64,000 nucleotides of DNA from Actinomadura sp. NBRC 104412 (GTDB lineage: Bacteria; Actinomycetota; Actinomycetes; Streptosporangiales; Streptosporangiaceae): positions 62,001 to 126,000 of the forward strand of contig NZ_BSTM01000017.1 of NCBI RefSeq assembly GCF_030269515.1, given 5' to 3'. Below are positions 23,985 to 33,164 of this stretch, one piece after another (the first letter of the stretch is position 1; the number at the start of each line of letters is the position of its first letter). The notes under the pieces were generated by a model. That model worked only from the letters and a program-made list of their open reading frames with translations, made no database searches and was not told the DNA's origin. The position numbers were made by a program, and so were the translations under genes.

Positions 23985-26150
23985 TCAGTCTTCCTTCTGC
24001 TCGGCGGCCAGCTTCTCGGCGAGGTGGGACGGCAGCGGCTCGTACCGCAGGAAGGTCCGGCTGAACGTGCCCGTGCCCTGTGACATCGAGCGCAGGTCGA
24101 TCGCGTACCGGATGATCTCCAGTTGCGGGACCTCGGCCTTGATCATGGTGCGGCCGCCGGGCACCGATTCCGAGCCGAGCACCCGGCCGCGGCGCGAGGA
24201 CAGGTCCGACATGACCGGGCCGACATAGTCGTCGGAGACCAGCACCGACACCTCGTCCACCGGTTCCAGCAGCAGGATCGGCACCTTGGCCGCGGCGTCC
24301 TTGAGGGCGAGCGCGCCCGCGGCCTGGAAGGCCATGTCGGAGGAGTCCACCGAGTGCGCCTTGCCGTCGTACAGCGTCACCTTGATGTCGACCAGCGGGT
24401 AGCCGGCGGCGACGCCGCGCGCCATCTGCTGGCGGACGCCCTTCTCCACCGAGGGGATGAACTGGCGCGGCACCACACCGCCCACGATCTTGTCGACGAA
24501 CTCGAACCCCTCGCCAGAGGGCAGCGGCTCGACCTCGATGTGGCAGATGCCGTACTGGCCGTGGCCGCCGCTCTGCTTGACGTGCCGTCCCAGGCCCTGC
24601 GCCTTGGCGCCGAACGTCTCGCGCAGCGGCACCCGCAGGTCCACCCGCTCGACCTCGACCGAGTACCGGGAGCGGAGCCGGTCGATCAGGACGTCGGCGT
24701 GGGCCTCGCCCATGCACCACAGCACGAGCTGCCGGGTCTCGGAGTTGTTCTCCAGCCGCAGCGTCGGGTCCTCGGCCACGAGCCGGCCCAGCGCCTGGCT
24801 CAGCTTGTCCTCGTCGGCCTTGGACTTGGCCTGGATCGCCACCGGGAGCAGCGGGTCGGGCATCGACCAGGGAGCCATCAGCAACGGGGAGCCGGGGTCG
24901 GACAGGGTGTCGCCGGACTCGGCACGGTTCAGCTTGGCCACCGCGCAGATGTCCCCGGCCACGCACTCCGACACCACGCGCTGCGTCTTGCCGAGGGGGG
25001 AGCTGAGCGCGCCGACCCGCTCGTCCACGTCGTGGTCCTCATGGCCGCGGTCCTCCAGGCCGTGGCCGGAGACGTGCACCGTGGTGTCGGGACGCAGCGT
25101 GCCGGAGAACACCCGGACCAGCGAGATCCTGCCGACGTAGGGGTCGGAGGTGGTCTTGATCACCTCGGCCACCAGCGGGCCCTCGGGGTCGCAGGCGATG
25201 TCCTCGGCCGCGCCGCCGGTCACAGTCGTGACGGGCGGGATGCCGTGCTCCAGCGGGGACGGGAACGCCTGGGTGATGACCTCCAGCAGCTCCAGCATGC
25301 CGATGACGGGGCCGGGGTGGTCGCCGTGCGGCACGGACGTGGCCAGCACCGGGTAGAAGCTGCCGCGCGCCACCGCGGTCTCCAAATCCTCGATCAGCTC
25401 CTTGACGGGAATGTCCTCACCGGCCAGGTACCGGTCCATGAGGGTCTCGTCCTCGCTCTCCTGGATGATCCCCTCGATCAGCGCCGCGCGCTGCTCGGCG
25501 ATCTGGTCCAGGTACTCCGGCTGCGGCTCGCACTCCACCCGCGCGCCGGTGGAGTAGTCCAGGCAGCGCTGGGTGAGCAGCCCGATCAGGCCGGTGAGGC
25601 CGTCCCCCGAGCCGACCGGGAAGTAGCAGGGGAGCACGCCGTCGCCGAAGACGTCCTGGCAGCTCATCACCACGTCGTCGAAGTCGCCCCGGTTCTGGTC
25701 GATCTTGGTGATGACCACCGCGCGGGGCATCCCGACCGCCGCGCACTCCTCCCAGAGCATCCGGGTGAGGCCGTCGATGCCGTCCACCGCCGAGATCACG
25801 AACAGGGCGGCGTCGGCGGCGCGCAGTCCGGCGCGCAGATCGCCGACGAAGTCGGCGTACCCGGGGGTGTCGATCAGGTTGACCTTGATGTCGCCGTGCA
25901 TGAGCGGGGCCAGCGCGAGGTTCACCGAGCGCTGCTGGCGCAGCTCGACCTCGTCGAAGTCGCTGACCGTCGTGCCGTCCTCGACGCGGCCGCGCCGCTG
26001 GACGGTGCCGGTCGCGGCGAGCAGTGCCTCGGCCAGCGTCGTCTTGCCCGCTCCCGAGTGGCCGACCAGCACGACGTTGCGCACCTTGTCGGGCCGGCCG
26101 GCCTCCGGTGCCCTGCCGGGGGCTCCCGGATGGCCTCCCTTGTCAGCCAT
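23985..26150 (-). CDS. Elongation factor G-like protein (EF-G2)
   Basis: A 721-residue translational GTPase. G-motifs: GHSGAGKTT (G1, about 32-40), DTPGYADF (G3), TKID (G4, where canonical EF-G has NKxD). Domains II-V follow, including a domain IV segment (RETFGAKAQGLGRHVKQSGGHGQYG) and the C-terminal SYxxGxG-like RSMSQGTGTFSR. These features fit the EF-G2 paralogue of actinomycetes, whose role is not settled. It lies on the opposite strand inside the otherwise conserved thrS-HIT-pgsA block, so it was probably inserted there. Confidence 0.93.
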   Translation of the reverse strand: MADKGGHPGAPGRAPEAGRPDKVRNVVLVGHSGAGKTTLAEALLAATGTVQRRGRVEDGTTVSDFDEVELRQQRSVNLALAPLMHGDIKVNLIDTPGYADFVGDLRAGLRAADAALFVISAVDGIDGLTRMLWEECAAVGMPRAVVITKIDQNRGDFDDVVMSCQDVFGDGVLPCYFPVGSGDGLTGLIGLLTQRCLDYSTGARVECEPQPEYLDQIAEQRAALIEGIIQESEDETLMDRYLAGEDIPVKELIEDLETAVARGSFYPVLATSVPHGDHPGPVIGMLELLEVITQAFPSPLEHGIPPVTTVTGGAAEDIACDPEGPLVAEVIKTTSDPYVGRISLVRVFSGTLRPDTTVHVSGHGLEDRGHEDHDVDERVGALSSPLGKTQRVVSECVAGDICAVAKLNRAESGDTLSDPGSPLLMAPWSMPDPLLPVAIQAKSKADEDKLSQALGRLVAEDPTLRLENNSETRQLVLWCMGEAHADVLIDRLRSRYSVEVERVDLRVPLRETFGAKAQGLGRHVKQSGGHGQYGICHIEVEPLPSGEGFEFVDKIVGGVVPRQFIPSVEKGVRQQMARGVAAGYPLVDIKVTLYDGKAHSVDSSDMAFQAAGALALKDAAAKVPILLLEPVDEVSVLVSDDYVGPVMSDLSSRRGRVLGSESVPGGRTMIKAEVPQLEIIRYAIDLRSMSQGTGTFSRTFLRYEPLPSHLAEKLAAEQKED

Positions 26151-26604
26151 TGACTACCTCCTCGGACGTGCCCGCGCGGGGCCGTGTGCGGTCGAGGGCC
26201 CGGCCCTGGCAGGCAGGGTCCTCCTCGTCCGAGTGCGGCGCCAAGCCACTCCATCCGACGTGCGTGACCAGCGTCACACCCGTGTCAACACCTTTTCCCG
26301 TGACGGCCAGGATCACAAGGGGTGAACCGCAAACGTCCCCTTTCTTCTCGTGGGTGAACCTCCCCACGGTGTGGCTGGTTGACGCTTCACGAATCCCGCC
26401 CCGCGTCTCGCGGGCGCCCGCTGCCGGGCGCTCGCACTACGATGGGCGCGCGCCGGGCGCCCCGCCGCGTCTCCGCTGGCGGCCCCTGCGCGATTCTGGA
26501 GTGGTCCCGGTGGGGGACCGCCCGCCTCGACACGGGATCGGACGGGGATCGGACGCGATGCTGGACACGACGCGGCTGGACACGACGCGGCAGGGCGGCC
26601 CGCG
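26151..26604. other. 453-bp gap between EF-G2 and pgsA
   Basis: This divergent spacer holds no full gene. Visible features are GTGAC-cagc-GTCAC at 26269-26282, a relatively A+T-rich stretch with possible promoters near 26300-26390, two tandem 11-base direct repeats at 26533-26554, and the 17-codon ORF with 15-base repeats at 26558-26611 that overlaps the pgsA start. Confidence 0.6.
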
Positions 26605-26611
26605 ATGCTGA
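26558..26611 (+). CDS. Mini-ORF with 15-bp tandem repeat overlapping pgsA start
   Basis: ATG 26558 reads MLDTTRLDTTRQGGPRC and stops at TGA 26609-26611, seven bases into the pgsA start region (ATG 26605). Two exact 15-base copies (26561-26575, 26576-26590) encode LDTTR twice. It could couple initiation at pgsA or be fortuitous; the ribosome site (GGGGA) is modest. Confidence 0.3.
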   Translation: MLDTTRLDTTRQGGPRC

Positions 26612-27315
26612 ACAAGGTGCGGCCCGCGCTCGGCCATGTGCTCAATCCGGTCGGCCGCGCCGTCGCGCGGACCGGCATCACGCCCAACGCCATCACCGTG
26701 GTCGGCACGGCCGGCGTGCTGGTGGGCGCGCTGGGCTTCTTCCCGCGCGGGGAGTTCTTCTGGGGCACCATGGTCATCACCGCGTTCGTGCTGTTCGACA
26801 TGCTGGACGGCGCGGTCGCCCGGGTCACCGGCAAGATCACCAAATGGGGCGCCTTCCTGGACTCCAGCATGGACCGGGTGGCCGACGCCGCGATCTTCTC
26901 CGGGCTGCTGGTCGGGCTGTACCGGGACGGGCAGGAGGGCCTGTCCTGGGTGGCGCTGTACTGCCTGGTCGCCGGGGTCGTGGTGTCGTACGCCAAGGCC
27001 CGCGCCGAGGGGCTGGGCTACCGGTGCGACGTGGGCATCGCCGAGCGGTCCGAGCGGCTGATCGTCGCGCTGGTCGCCGCAGGCCTCGACGGGATCGGCG
27101 TCCCGTACGTCCTGGCGCTGGCGCTGTGGGCGCTGGCCGTGCTGAGCACCGTGACGGTGGGGCAGCGGTTCGCGACCGTCCGCTCGCAGGCCCTGGCCGA
27201 GGCGGCGGCGCCGGAGGACCCGGGGGCGAGGCCCGTGACGCAGGCCGAGCCCAAGACCGAGCCCCGCGGCGTGCGCGGGCGCGGGGCCGGAAGCCGCGCG
27301 GAGCGGCGGGCGTGA
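26605..27315 (+). CDS. pgsA: Phosphatidylinositol phosphate synthase (CDP-alcohol phosphatidyltransferase)
   Basis: A 236-residue membrane enzyme. The CDP-alcohol phosphotransferase signature D-x2-DG-x2-AR-x8-G-x3-D-x3-D is intact (DMLDGAVAR ... GAFLDSSMDR, residues about 70-95) and about five membrane segments surround it. In this genomic setting (followed by patA and pimA) it makes phosphatidylinositol phosphate from CDP-diacylglycerol and inositol phosphate, the first step to PIMs. The C-terminus ends in an Arg/Ala-rich tail and overlaps patA (GTGA). Confidence 0.95.
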   Translation: MLNKVRPALGHVLNPVGRAVARTGITPNAITVVGTAGVLVGALGFFPRGEFFWGTMVITAFVLFDMLDGAVARVTGKITKWGAFLDSSMDRVADAAIFSGLLVGLYRDGQEGLSWVALYCLVAGVVVSYAKARAEGLGYRCDVGIAERSERLIVALVAAGLDGIGVPYVLALALWALAVLSTVTVGQRFATVRSQALAEAAAPEDPGARPVTQAEPKTEPRGVRGRGAGSRAERRA

Positions 27316-28244
27316 CCCGCGTGAGCGTGCGGCGGTCCTCGCCGGGGACGGCGCGCGACGCGCTGGTGGACGCCGCCTACGCCGCGGGCTGGACCGTGGT
27401 CCGCAAGATGCCCGAGCGGGCCGCGCGCAGGCTCTTCACCGCGATGGCCGACCGCACCTGGCACCGGCGCGGCAGGGGGGTCCGGCAACTGGAGCGCAAC
27501 CTGCGCCGGGTGCTGGGCAAGGACGCCGTCGACGCCGAGGTCCGCGCGCTCAGCAAGAAGGTGATGCGCTCCTACTTCCGGTACTGGCTGGAGGTGTTCC
27601 GCCTCCCCGAGTACGACCGCGACCGGATCGTCGGCCGGATGCGGGTGACCGGCCACGAGAAGATCTTCGCCAACCTGGAGGCGGGCCGCGGCGTGATCTT
27701 GGCCCTGCCGCACATGGGCAACTACGAGCAGGCGGGCGCCTGGCTGGTACACCAGGGACACCCGTTCACCACTGTGGCGGAACTGCTCAAGCCGGAGTCT
27801 CTTTTCCAGCGTTTCGTTGAATTTCGCGAGAGTCTGGGCATGGAGGTGCTGGCGCACAAGGGCGCCTCCGCGTTCGGCCGGATGGCGCAGCGGCTGCGGG
27901 ACGGGCGGCCGGTCTGCCTGGTGGTCGATCGCGACCTCACCGAAAGCGGGATCGATGTGGAGTTCTTCGGCGCGACCGCGCGGATGCCCGGCGTCGCGGC
28001 GGCGCTCGCCGTGCAGACCGGCGCCGCGCTGATCCCGGTCACCCTGTGGTACGAAGGCGAGTACTGGGCGGCGCGTGTCCACGACGAGGTCCCGGCGCCG
28101 GAGACCGGCACCAGGCAGGAGCGGGTGCGGGCGATGACGCAGGAGGTCGCGGCCGTCTTCGAGGAGGGCATCGCCGCCCACCCGGAGGACTGGCACATGC
28201 TCCAGAAGGTCTGGGTGGAGGATCTGGGGGAGGCCGGCCGGTGA
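27312..28244 (+). CDS. Phosphatidylinositol mannoside acyltransferase
   Basis: A 310-residue LpxL/HtrB-type lysophospholipid acyltransferase, the PatA equivalent that acylates the mannose of PIM1/PIM2 on the cytoplasmic face of the membrane. The catalytic motif is H-M-G-N-Y-E (LPHMGNYEQAG), with a second block VVDRDLTESGIDVEFFG and TARMPGVAAALAVQTGAALIPV. It starts at GTG 27312 on the pgsA stop and ends on the pimA GTG, so pgsA-patA-pimA is fully coupled. Confidence 0.94.
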   Translation: MTRVSVRRSSPGTARDALVDAAYAAGWTVVRKMPERAARRLFTAMADRTWHRRGRGVRQLERNLRRVLGKDAVDAEVRALSKKVMRSYFRYWLEVFRLPEYDRDRIVGRMRVTGHEKIFANLEAGRGVILALPHMGNYEQAGAWLVHQGHPFTTVAELLKPESLFQRFVEFRESLGMEVLAHKGASAFGRMAQRLRDGRPVCLVVDRDLTESGIDVEFFGATARMPGVAAALAVQTGAALIPVTLWYEGEYWAARVHDEVPAPETGTRQERVRAMTQEVAAVFEEGIAAHPEDWHMLQKVWVEDLGEAGR

Positions 28245-29410
28245 AGATCGGCATCGTCTGCCCGTACGAGTGGGACGTGCCGGGCGGCGTCCAGCAGCAC
28301 ATCCGTGACCTGGCGGAGGCGCTGATCGGCCTCGGCCACCAGGTGTCGGTGATCGCGCCGGCCGACGACGACACGCCGCTGGAGCCGTTCGTGGTGCCGG
28401 CGGGCCGGGCGGTCCCCGTGCCCTACAACGGCTCCGTGGGACGGGTGGCGTTCGGGTTCCTGTCGGCGGGCCGGGTCCGGCGGTGGATCAACGAGGGCGG
28501 GTTCGACGTGCTGCACGTCCACGAGCCCGCCGCGCCGTCGCTGGGCATCCTGGCCTGCTGGGCGGCGGACGGCCCGATCGTGGGCACCTTCCACGCCTCG
28601 TACCAGAAGTCGCGGCTGGTGTCGGTGACCGCGCCCATCCTGCAGAGCGCCCTGGAGAAGATCACCGGCCGGATCGCGGTGTCGGAGGCGGCCCGCAAGA
28701 CGCTGGTGGAGCACCTGGGCGGCGACGCGGTGCTGATCCCCAACGGGGTCGCCACCGAGCGGTACGCGATGGCCGACCCGCTACCGGGCTGGAAGGGCCG
28801 CACGGACGGGGAGGACGGCGCCCGCGACGGCTCCGGCGGCGCGCTGGGCTTCCTCGGCCGGATGGACGAGCCGCGCAAGGGGCTGCCGGTGCTGCTGCGC
28901 GCGTTCGAGATCCTGGGCCGCGAGCGTCCGGGGCTGCGGCTGCTGCTGGCCGGGCCGGGCGACGCGAGCGACGTGCGGGCGAAGGTGTCGCCCGAGCTGC
29001 GCGACCGGGTGGTGATCCTGGGCATGGTCAGCGAGGAGGACAAGGTCCGCGCCTACCACTCGGTGGACGTGTTCGTGGCGCCCAACCTGGGCGGGGAGAG
29101 CTTCGGGATCGTGCTGGCAGAGGCGATGTCGGCGGGGGCGCCGATCCTGGCCAGCGACATCGAGGCGTTCGACCGGGTGCTGCTGGGCGGCCGGGCCGGG
29201 GCGCTGTTCCCCGTCGGGGACCACAAGGCGCTGGCAGCGGCGGCGGGCGAGCTGCTGGACGATCCGGCCCGGCGCAAGCAGCTCTCGGCCGAGGCGCGCG
29301 CCGCCGTCCGCCGCTACGACTGGTCCGCGGTGGCGCGGGACGTGCTGCGGGTGTACGAGACCGTGGCGCTGGACGGCACCGGGGTCGTCGAGTCCGGTCT
29401 CGGGGCCTGA
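28241..29410 (+). CDS. pimA: Phosphatidylinositol alpha-mannosyltransferase
   Basis: A 389-residue GT4 glycosyltransferase (GT-B fold) that transfers mannose from GDP-mannose to phosphatidylinositol. The N-terminus (IGIVCPYEWDVPGGVQQHIRDLAEAL) and the GT4 E-x7-E motif region (APNLGGESFGIVLAEAMSAG) match PimA. A segment near residues 185-205 (TDGEDGARDGSGG) is a polar insertion. GTG 28241 overlaps the patA stop. Confidence 0.96.
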   Translation: MKIGIVCPYEWDVPGGVQQHIRDLAEALIGLGHQVSVIAPADDDTPLEPFVVPAGRAVPVPYNGSVGRVAFGFLSAGRVRRWINEGGFDVLHVHEPAAPSLGILACWAADGPIVGTFHASYQKSRLVSVTAPILQSALEKITGRIAVSEAARKTLVEHLGGDAVLIPNGVATERYAMADPLPGWKGRTDGEDGARDGSGGALGFLGRMDEPRKGLPVLLRAFEILGRERPGLRLLLAGPGDASDVRAKVSPELRDRVVILGMVSEEDKVRAYHSVDVFVAPNLGGESFGIVLAEAMSAGAPILASDIEAFDRVLLGGRAGALFPVGDHKALAAAAGELLDDPARRKQLSAEARAAVRRYDWSAVARDVLRVYETVALDGTGVVESGLGA

Positions 29411-29967
29411 TGGCCGGGACCATGCTCTACGACTGGATCATCGACGTCCTGTTCTGGGTCGCCGTCGCCTTCCTCGTCGCCGTGTACGTCTCCTGGCGGG
29501 CGACCCGGCTGGACCGCCTGCACGTCCGGGTGGAGACGGCGCGGGCGGCGCTGGACGCGGCTTTGGTGCGGCGCGCGGCGGTCGCGCTGGAGCTGGCGGC
29601 CTCGCGGCTGCTGGACCCGGCCACCAGCCTGGTGCTGGCCACCGCGGCGCACGAGGCCCGTACCGCGGACGCCGAGTCGCGCGAGTTCGCCGAGAGCGAT
29701 CTGTCCCGTGCGCTGCGCGCGGTCGTCGACCAGCCCGACTTCGCCGACACCCTCAAGGCCAAGGGCGACGGGGAGGTGGTGCTGGACGAGCTGGGCGGGG
29801 CCGCGGCCAAGGTCGTCTACGCCCGCAGGTTCTACAACGACGCGGTGGCGCAGGCGCGGACGGCCCGGCGCAAGACGCTGATCCGGGTGCTGCCGCTGGC
29901 CGGGCGGGCGCCGCTCCCGGACTTCTTCGAGATCGACGACGACCCGCCGCTGGCCCTGCGCGGCTGA
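29410..29967 (+). CDS. LemA-like membrane-anchored protein
   Basis: A 185-residue protein with one N-terminal membrane segment (about 8-28) and a helical rest. RLHVRVETARAALDAALVRRAAVALELA and VVYARRFYNDAVAQ followed by FFEIDDD resemble the two conserved blocks of LemA proteins (four-helix bundle, N-terminus out). The ATG shares its A with the pimA stop (TGATG). LemA proteins have no settled function; membership is a pattern match by eye. Confidence 0.7.
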   Translation: MAGTMLYDWIIDVLFWVAVAFLVAVYVSWRATRLDRLHVRVETARAALDAALVRRAAVALELAASRLLDPATSLVLATAAHEARTADAESREFAESDLSRALRAVVDQPDFADTLKAKGDGEVVLDELGGAAAKVVYARRFYNDAVAQARTARRKTLIRVLPLAGRAPLPDFFEIDDDPPLALRG

Positions 29968-30125
29968 CCCCCGCCGCTCACGGCGCGATGGGCGAGTCGA
30001 CCGGAGGGTAACCGAACGCCCCCTCTCCGGTGACGCCCACCAGGCCGGTCAACGGGGTTGAACCCGGACAAAGCTCACGTCCGTATTCGCTACCCTCGGG
30101 CCCATCCGCCAAGGGAGGGTAAAGC

Positions 30126-31172
30126 GTGCGTAACGTACGGTCACCGCTGCGGGGCCAGGGGACCCCCGGACGCGTGGGGGCCGGGGTCGGCGCCCTGGTC
30201 CTGGGGTGCGCCCTGGCGTCCTGTTCGAGCGCGGGACCCGAGCCGGCCATGCCGCCCAGCGCGGCGGCCCCGCAGGCCGGCGCGTCCACGACCACCGCTC
30301 CCGCCACCCACCCCTTCACGGGCGGCCGGCGGGGCGTGGACAACCCGGTGCTCGCCGTGAAGATCGAGAACACCCGGAACGCGCTGCCGCAGACGGGGGT
30401 GCGCTCGGCCGACATCGTGTACGTGGAGCAGGTCGAGGGCGGCCAGACCCGGCTGATGGCGGTGTACTCGTCCAGGCTGCCCGCGCGGGTGGGGCCGGTC
30501 CGCAGCGCCCGCATCTCCGACCTGCACATCCTGCCGCAGTTCGGGCGCCCGGCGTTCGCGTTCTCCGGCGTCCAGAGCAAGATGAAGAAGTACGTGGCGC
30601 AGGCCCCGGTGTACGACATCTCCGAGGAGAAGGCGGGCGGCGCCTACTACCGCTTCGGCCCCAAACCGGCCCCCTACAACCTCTACGCCGACCCTGAAGC
30701 CCTGCTGAAGCGCGCTCCCAAGGCCGAGGGGCCGCGCGACATCGGTTTCCGCTTCGGCGAGGCCCCACCGGGCGGCACGCCCACCAAGACCTTCACGGCG
30801 CGCTGGCCGTCCACCCGGATGGCCTTCACCTGGTCGGCCAAGCAGAAGCGGTGGCTGGCGTCCCACGACGGGCGCGTGGACACCGCGGCCGAGGGCGGCG
30901 TGCTCGGCGGGCAGACCGTCGTCATCCAGTACGCCCGGACCACCCGGTCGCAGTTCCACGACTTCCTGGGCAACTACACCCCGGAGATCAAGACGACGGG
31001 CACCGGCCGCGCCATCGTCCTGCGCGACGGCAGGTCCTACGAGACGACCTGGTCGCGGCCGTCGGAGGACCAGGGGACGACCTTCACCACCGCCGACGGC
31101 AGGCCGATGACGTTCGCCCGCGGCCAGGTCTGGGTGGTGCTCGTCAACGACGGCAAGCCCCGCATCCCCTAG
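30126..31172 (+). CDS. DUF3048 (YerB-like) lipoprotein
   Basis: A 348-residue secreted lipoprotein: signal peptide ending in the lipobox ALASC (Cys about 33), a short Ala/Pro/Thr linker, then the DUF3048 domain (VDNPVLAVKIENTRNALPQTGV, ADIVYVEQVEGGQTRLMAVYSS, VGPVRSARISDLHI) and its C-terminal part (FTTADGRPMTFARGQVWVVLV). The biochemical role is unknown. GTG 30126 follows a GGGAGGGT site. A possible TTGAAC -35 element lies at 30058. Confidence 0.92.
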   Translation: MRNVRSPLRGQGTPGRVGAGVGALVLGCALASCSSAGPEPAMPPSAAAPQAGASTTTAPATHPFTGGRRGVDNPVLAVKIENTRNALPQTGVRSADIVYVEQVEGGQTRLMAVYSSRLPARVGPVRSARISDLHILPQFGRPAFAFSGVQSKMKKYVAQAPVYDISEEKAGGAYYRFGPKPAPYNLYADPEALLKRAPKAEGPRDIGFRFGEAPPGGTPTKTFTARWPSTRMAFTWSAKQKRWLASHDGRVDTAAEGGVLGGQTVVIQYARTTRSQFHDFLGNYTPEIKTTGTGRAIVLRDGRSYETTWSRPSEDQGTTFTTADGRPMTFARGQVWVVLVNDGKPRIP

Positions 31173-31244
31173 CGCGTCCCCTGGCAGGGCAGTCGGCGCC
31201 GGGCCGCCGGGGGTGGCCGGTCCTGGAATAGGACGAGCACGCAA

Positions 31245-31250
31245 TACGAT
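31245..31250 (+). promoter_or_regulatory. -10 element for pdxS
   Basis: TACGAT at 31245-31250 in an A+T-richer spot 41 bases before the pdxS GTG; no good -35 hexamer accompanies it. It fits an actinomycete vegetative promoter (TANNNT). Confidence 0.4.
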
Positions 31251-31290
31251 GGACTTTCCGACCCATCATCAGTTCACGTGAGGTAGGCCC

Positions 31291-32223
31291 GTGTCCACTC
31301 CCACTCCCGCCACCCCGGCCAGCAGCGAGACCGCCAGCGCGCCCGCCACCGGGACCGCCCGGGTCAAGCGCGGCATGGCCGAGATGCTCAAGGGCGGCGT
31401 GATCATGGACGTGGTCACGCCGGAGCAGGCCAAGATCGCCGAGGACGCCGGCGCGGTCGCCGTGATGGCCCTGGAGCGGGTGCCCGCCGACATCCGCGCC
31501 GAGGGCGGCATCTCCCGGATGAGCGACCCCGACATGATCGAGGGCATCATCTCCGCGGTGTCCATCCCGGTGATGGCCAAGGCCAGGATCGGGCACTTCG
31601 TCGAGGCCCAGGTGCTGCAGTCGCTCGGCGTCGACTACGTGGACGAGTCCGAGGTGCTGACCCCGGCCGACTACGAGAACCACATCGACAAGTGGGCGTT
31701 CACCGTCCCGTTCGTGTGCGGCGCCACCAACCTGGGCGAGGCGCTGCGCCGCATCACCGAGGGCGCGGCGATGATCCGGTCCAAGGGCGAGGCCGGGACC
31801 GGCGACGTCTCCAACGCCACCACGCACATGCGCAGGATCCGCGCCGAGATCCGCCGCCTCCAGTCGCTGCCCGAGGACGAGCTGTACGTCGCCGCCAAGG
31901 AGCTCCAGGCCCCGTACGAGCTGGTCAAGGAGGTCGCGGAGCTGGGCAAGCTGCCGGTGGTGCTGTTCACCGCGGGCGGCATCGCCACCCCGGCGGACGC
32001 CGCGATGATGATGCAGCTGGGCGCCGAGGGCGTGTTCGTCGGCTCGGGCATCTTCAAGTCCGGCGACCCGGCCAAGCGCGCCAAGGCCATCGTCGAGGCG
32101 ACCACCTTCCACGACGACCCGGACGTGATCGCCAAGGTGTCGCGCGGCCTGGGCGAGGCCATGGTCGGCATCAACGTCGCCTCCCTGGGCGAGGACCAGA
32201 AGTTCGCCCACCGCGGCTGGTGA
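31291..32223 (+). CDS. pdxS: Pyridoxal 5'-phosphate synthase, lyase subunit
   Basis: A 310-residue (beta/alpha)8 enzyme of the DXP-independent vitamin B6 route; it condenses ribose 5-phosphate, glyceraldehyde 3-phosphate and ammonia from PdxT into PLP. Seen: VKRGMAEMLKGGVIMDVVTPEQAKIAEDAGA, SIPVMAKARIGHFVEAQ, DVSNATTHMRRIRAEI, and AEGVFVGSGIFKS near the phosphate site. It starts at GTG 31291. pdxT follows after one intervening gene. Confidence 0.98.
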   Translation: MSTPTPATPASSETASAPATGTARVKRGMAEMLKGGVIMDVVTPEQAKIAEDAGAVAVMALERVPADIRAEGGISRMSDPDMIEGIISAVSIPVMAKARIGHFVEAQVLQSLGVDYVDESEVLTPADYENHIDKWAFTVPFVCGATNLGEALRRITEGAAMIRSKGEAGTGDVSNATTHMRRIRAEIRRLQSLPEDELYVAAKELQAPYELVKEVAELGKLPVVLFTAGGIATPADAAMMMQLGAEGVFVGSGIFKSGDPAKRAKAIVEATTFHDDPDVIAKVSRGLGEAMVGINVASLGEDQKFAHRGW

Positions 32224-32231
32224 GCCCGGAG

Positions 32232-32251
32232 GCCCGCGCACGCGCGCGGGC
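32232..32251 (+). terminator. Hairpin after pdxS
   Basis: GCCCGCGC (32232-32239), loop ACGC, GCGCGGGC (32244-32251), nine bases after the pdxS stop. It may limit read-through into the next gene. Confidence 0.6.
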
Positions 32252-32388
32252 TGACCGGATGGTTACTTCGGACGCACTCCCGCCCGCCGCCCTCCCCAAC
32301 CCGCCCGCCAGGGTTTACGCTGGCACGCGCGGTCGCAGGGGGAGGAGCGGGCCCCGGGCGTCAGGGCGGCCGTGGAAGGGACGTGCTC

Positions 32389-33030
32389 ATGGCGTGGTCG
32401 GTCGCGCTGGCCTGTGCGAGTTCCGGTGATCCCGCGGGGGTCTTCCGGCCGGGTCTGGGCCCCGACCCCGATCCCGAGGCGGCGGCGCGGCTGGCCCGCG
32501 GGCTCTACCCCGCCGCCACCCTCACCGAGACCGGCGACACCGTCCTGGACTTCGCGCTGTGGCCGTACGAGGACGAGCTGTTCGTCGGCGCCTTCGACCG
32601 CGCGCTGCTGGTCTGCGACCGGCGGCTGTTCGGCCTGGACGAGGACGCCCGCAGGATCGCCGACCGGACCGCCGCGGCGCTGCCCGGCGCGCGCTGCGGG
32701 GTGCTGGTCCTGCACAGCGTGATCTCCGGCTGCTGGTTCCGCTGGTACGAGGCGGGCGCGCTGCGCCGCGACGTGTTCGTCACCGCCGAGGACGGCGTGG
32801 TCGTCGACCAGGGCGCCAGGCTCGCCGCCGAGGCGCCGTTCTGGAAGGCCCTGGACGACCTGGGCGGCGACGGGCCGGACGGGGCGCGCGACGTCCCGCT
32901 GCCGTTCGACCAGGAGGAGTTCGGGCTGGCGCTGGCCGAGGCGCACATGTTCGGCCGCGGCATCGCCGAGCGCGGCGACGACGGCTTCCTCCCCTTGGAG
33001 CTTCCGCTACGCCGGTTCAAGCTGAGCTGA
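32389..33030 (+). CDS. Uncharacterised protein, DUF6928-like
   Basis: A 213-residue soluble protein between pdxS and pdxT. The pattern WSVALACASSGDPAGVF, WPYEDELFVGAFDRALLVCDRRLF, VLVLHSVISGCWFRWYEAGALRRDVFV, and PLPFDQEEFGLALAEAHMFG resembles an actinomycete family that I recall as DUF6928. No catalytic motif is obvious. ATG 32389 was preferred to GTG 32383 because of GAAGGGA seven bases upstream. The position inside the PLP synthase genes is not known to be functional. Confidence 0.75.
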   Translation: MAWSVALACASSGDPAGVFRPGLGPDPDPEAAARLARGLYPAATLTETGDTVLDFALWPYEDELFVGAFDRALLVCDRRLFGLDEDARRIADRTAAALPGARCGVLVLHSVISGCWFRWYEAGALRRDVFVTAEDGVVVDQGARLAAEAPFWKALDDLGGDGPDGARDVPLPFDQEEFGLALAEAHMFGRGIAERGDDGFLPLELPLRRFKLS

Positions 33031-33164
33031 CGCCCCGTCGCAGCCTGCCGCGTGGGAAGACCCACGCGTGCTGGGAACGTTGTAACCACCGTCTAGGGTT
33101 TGACGCGGAACCCTGACGGTCCCTTCGCGCCATCCTTGAGCCGATCTTCCTGGAAGGTTCTCTC

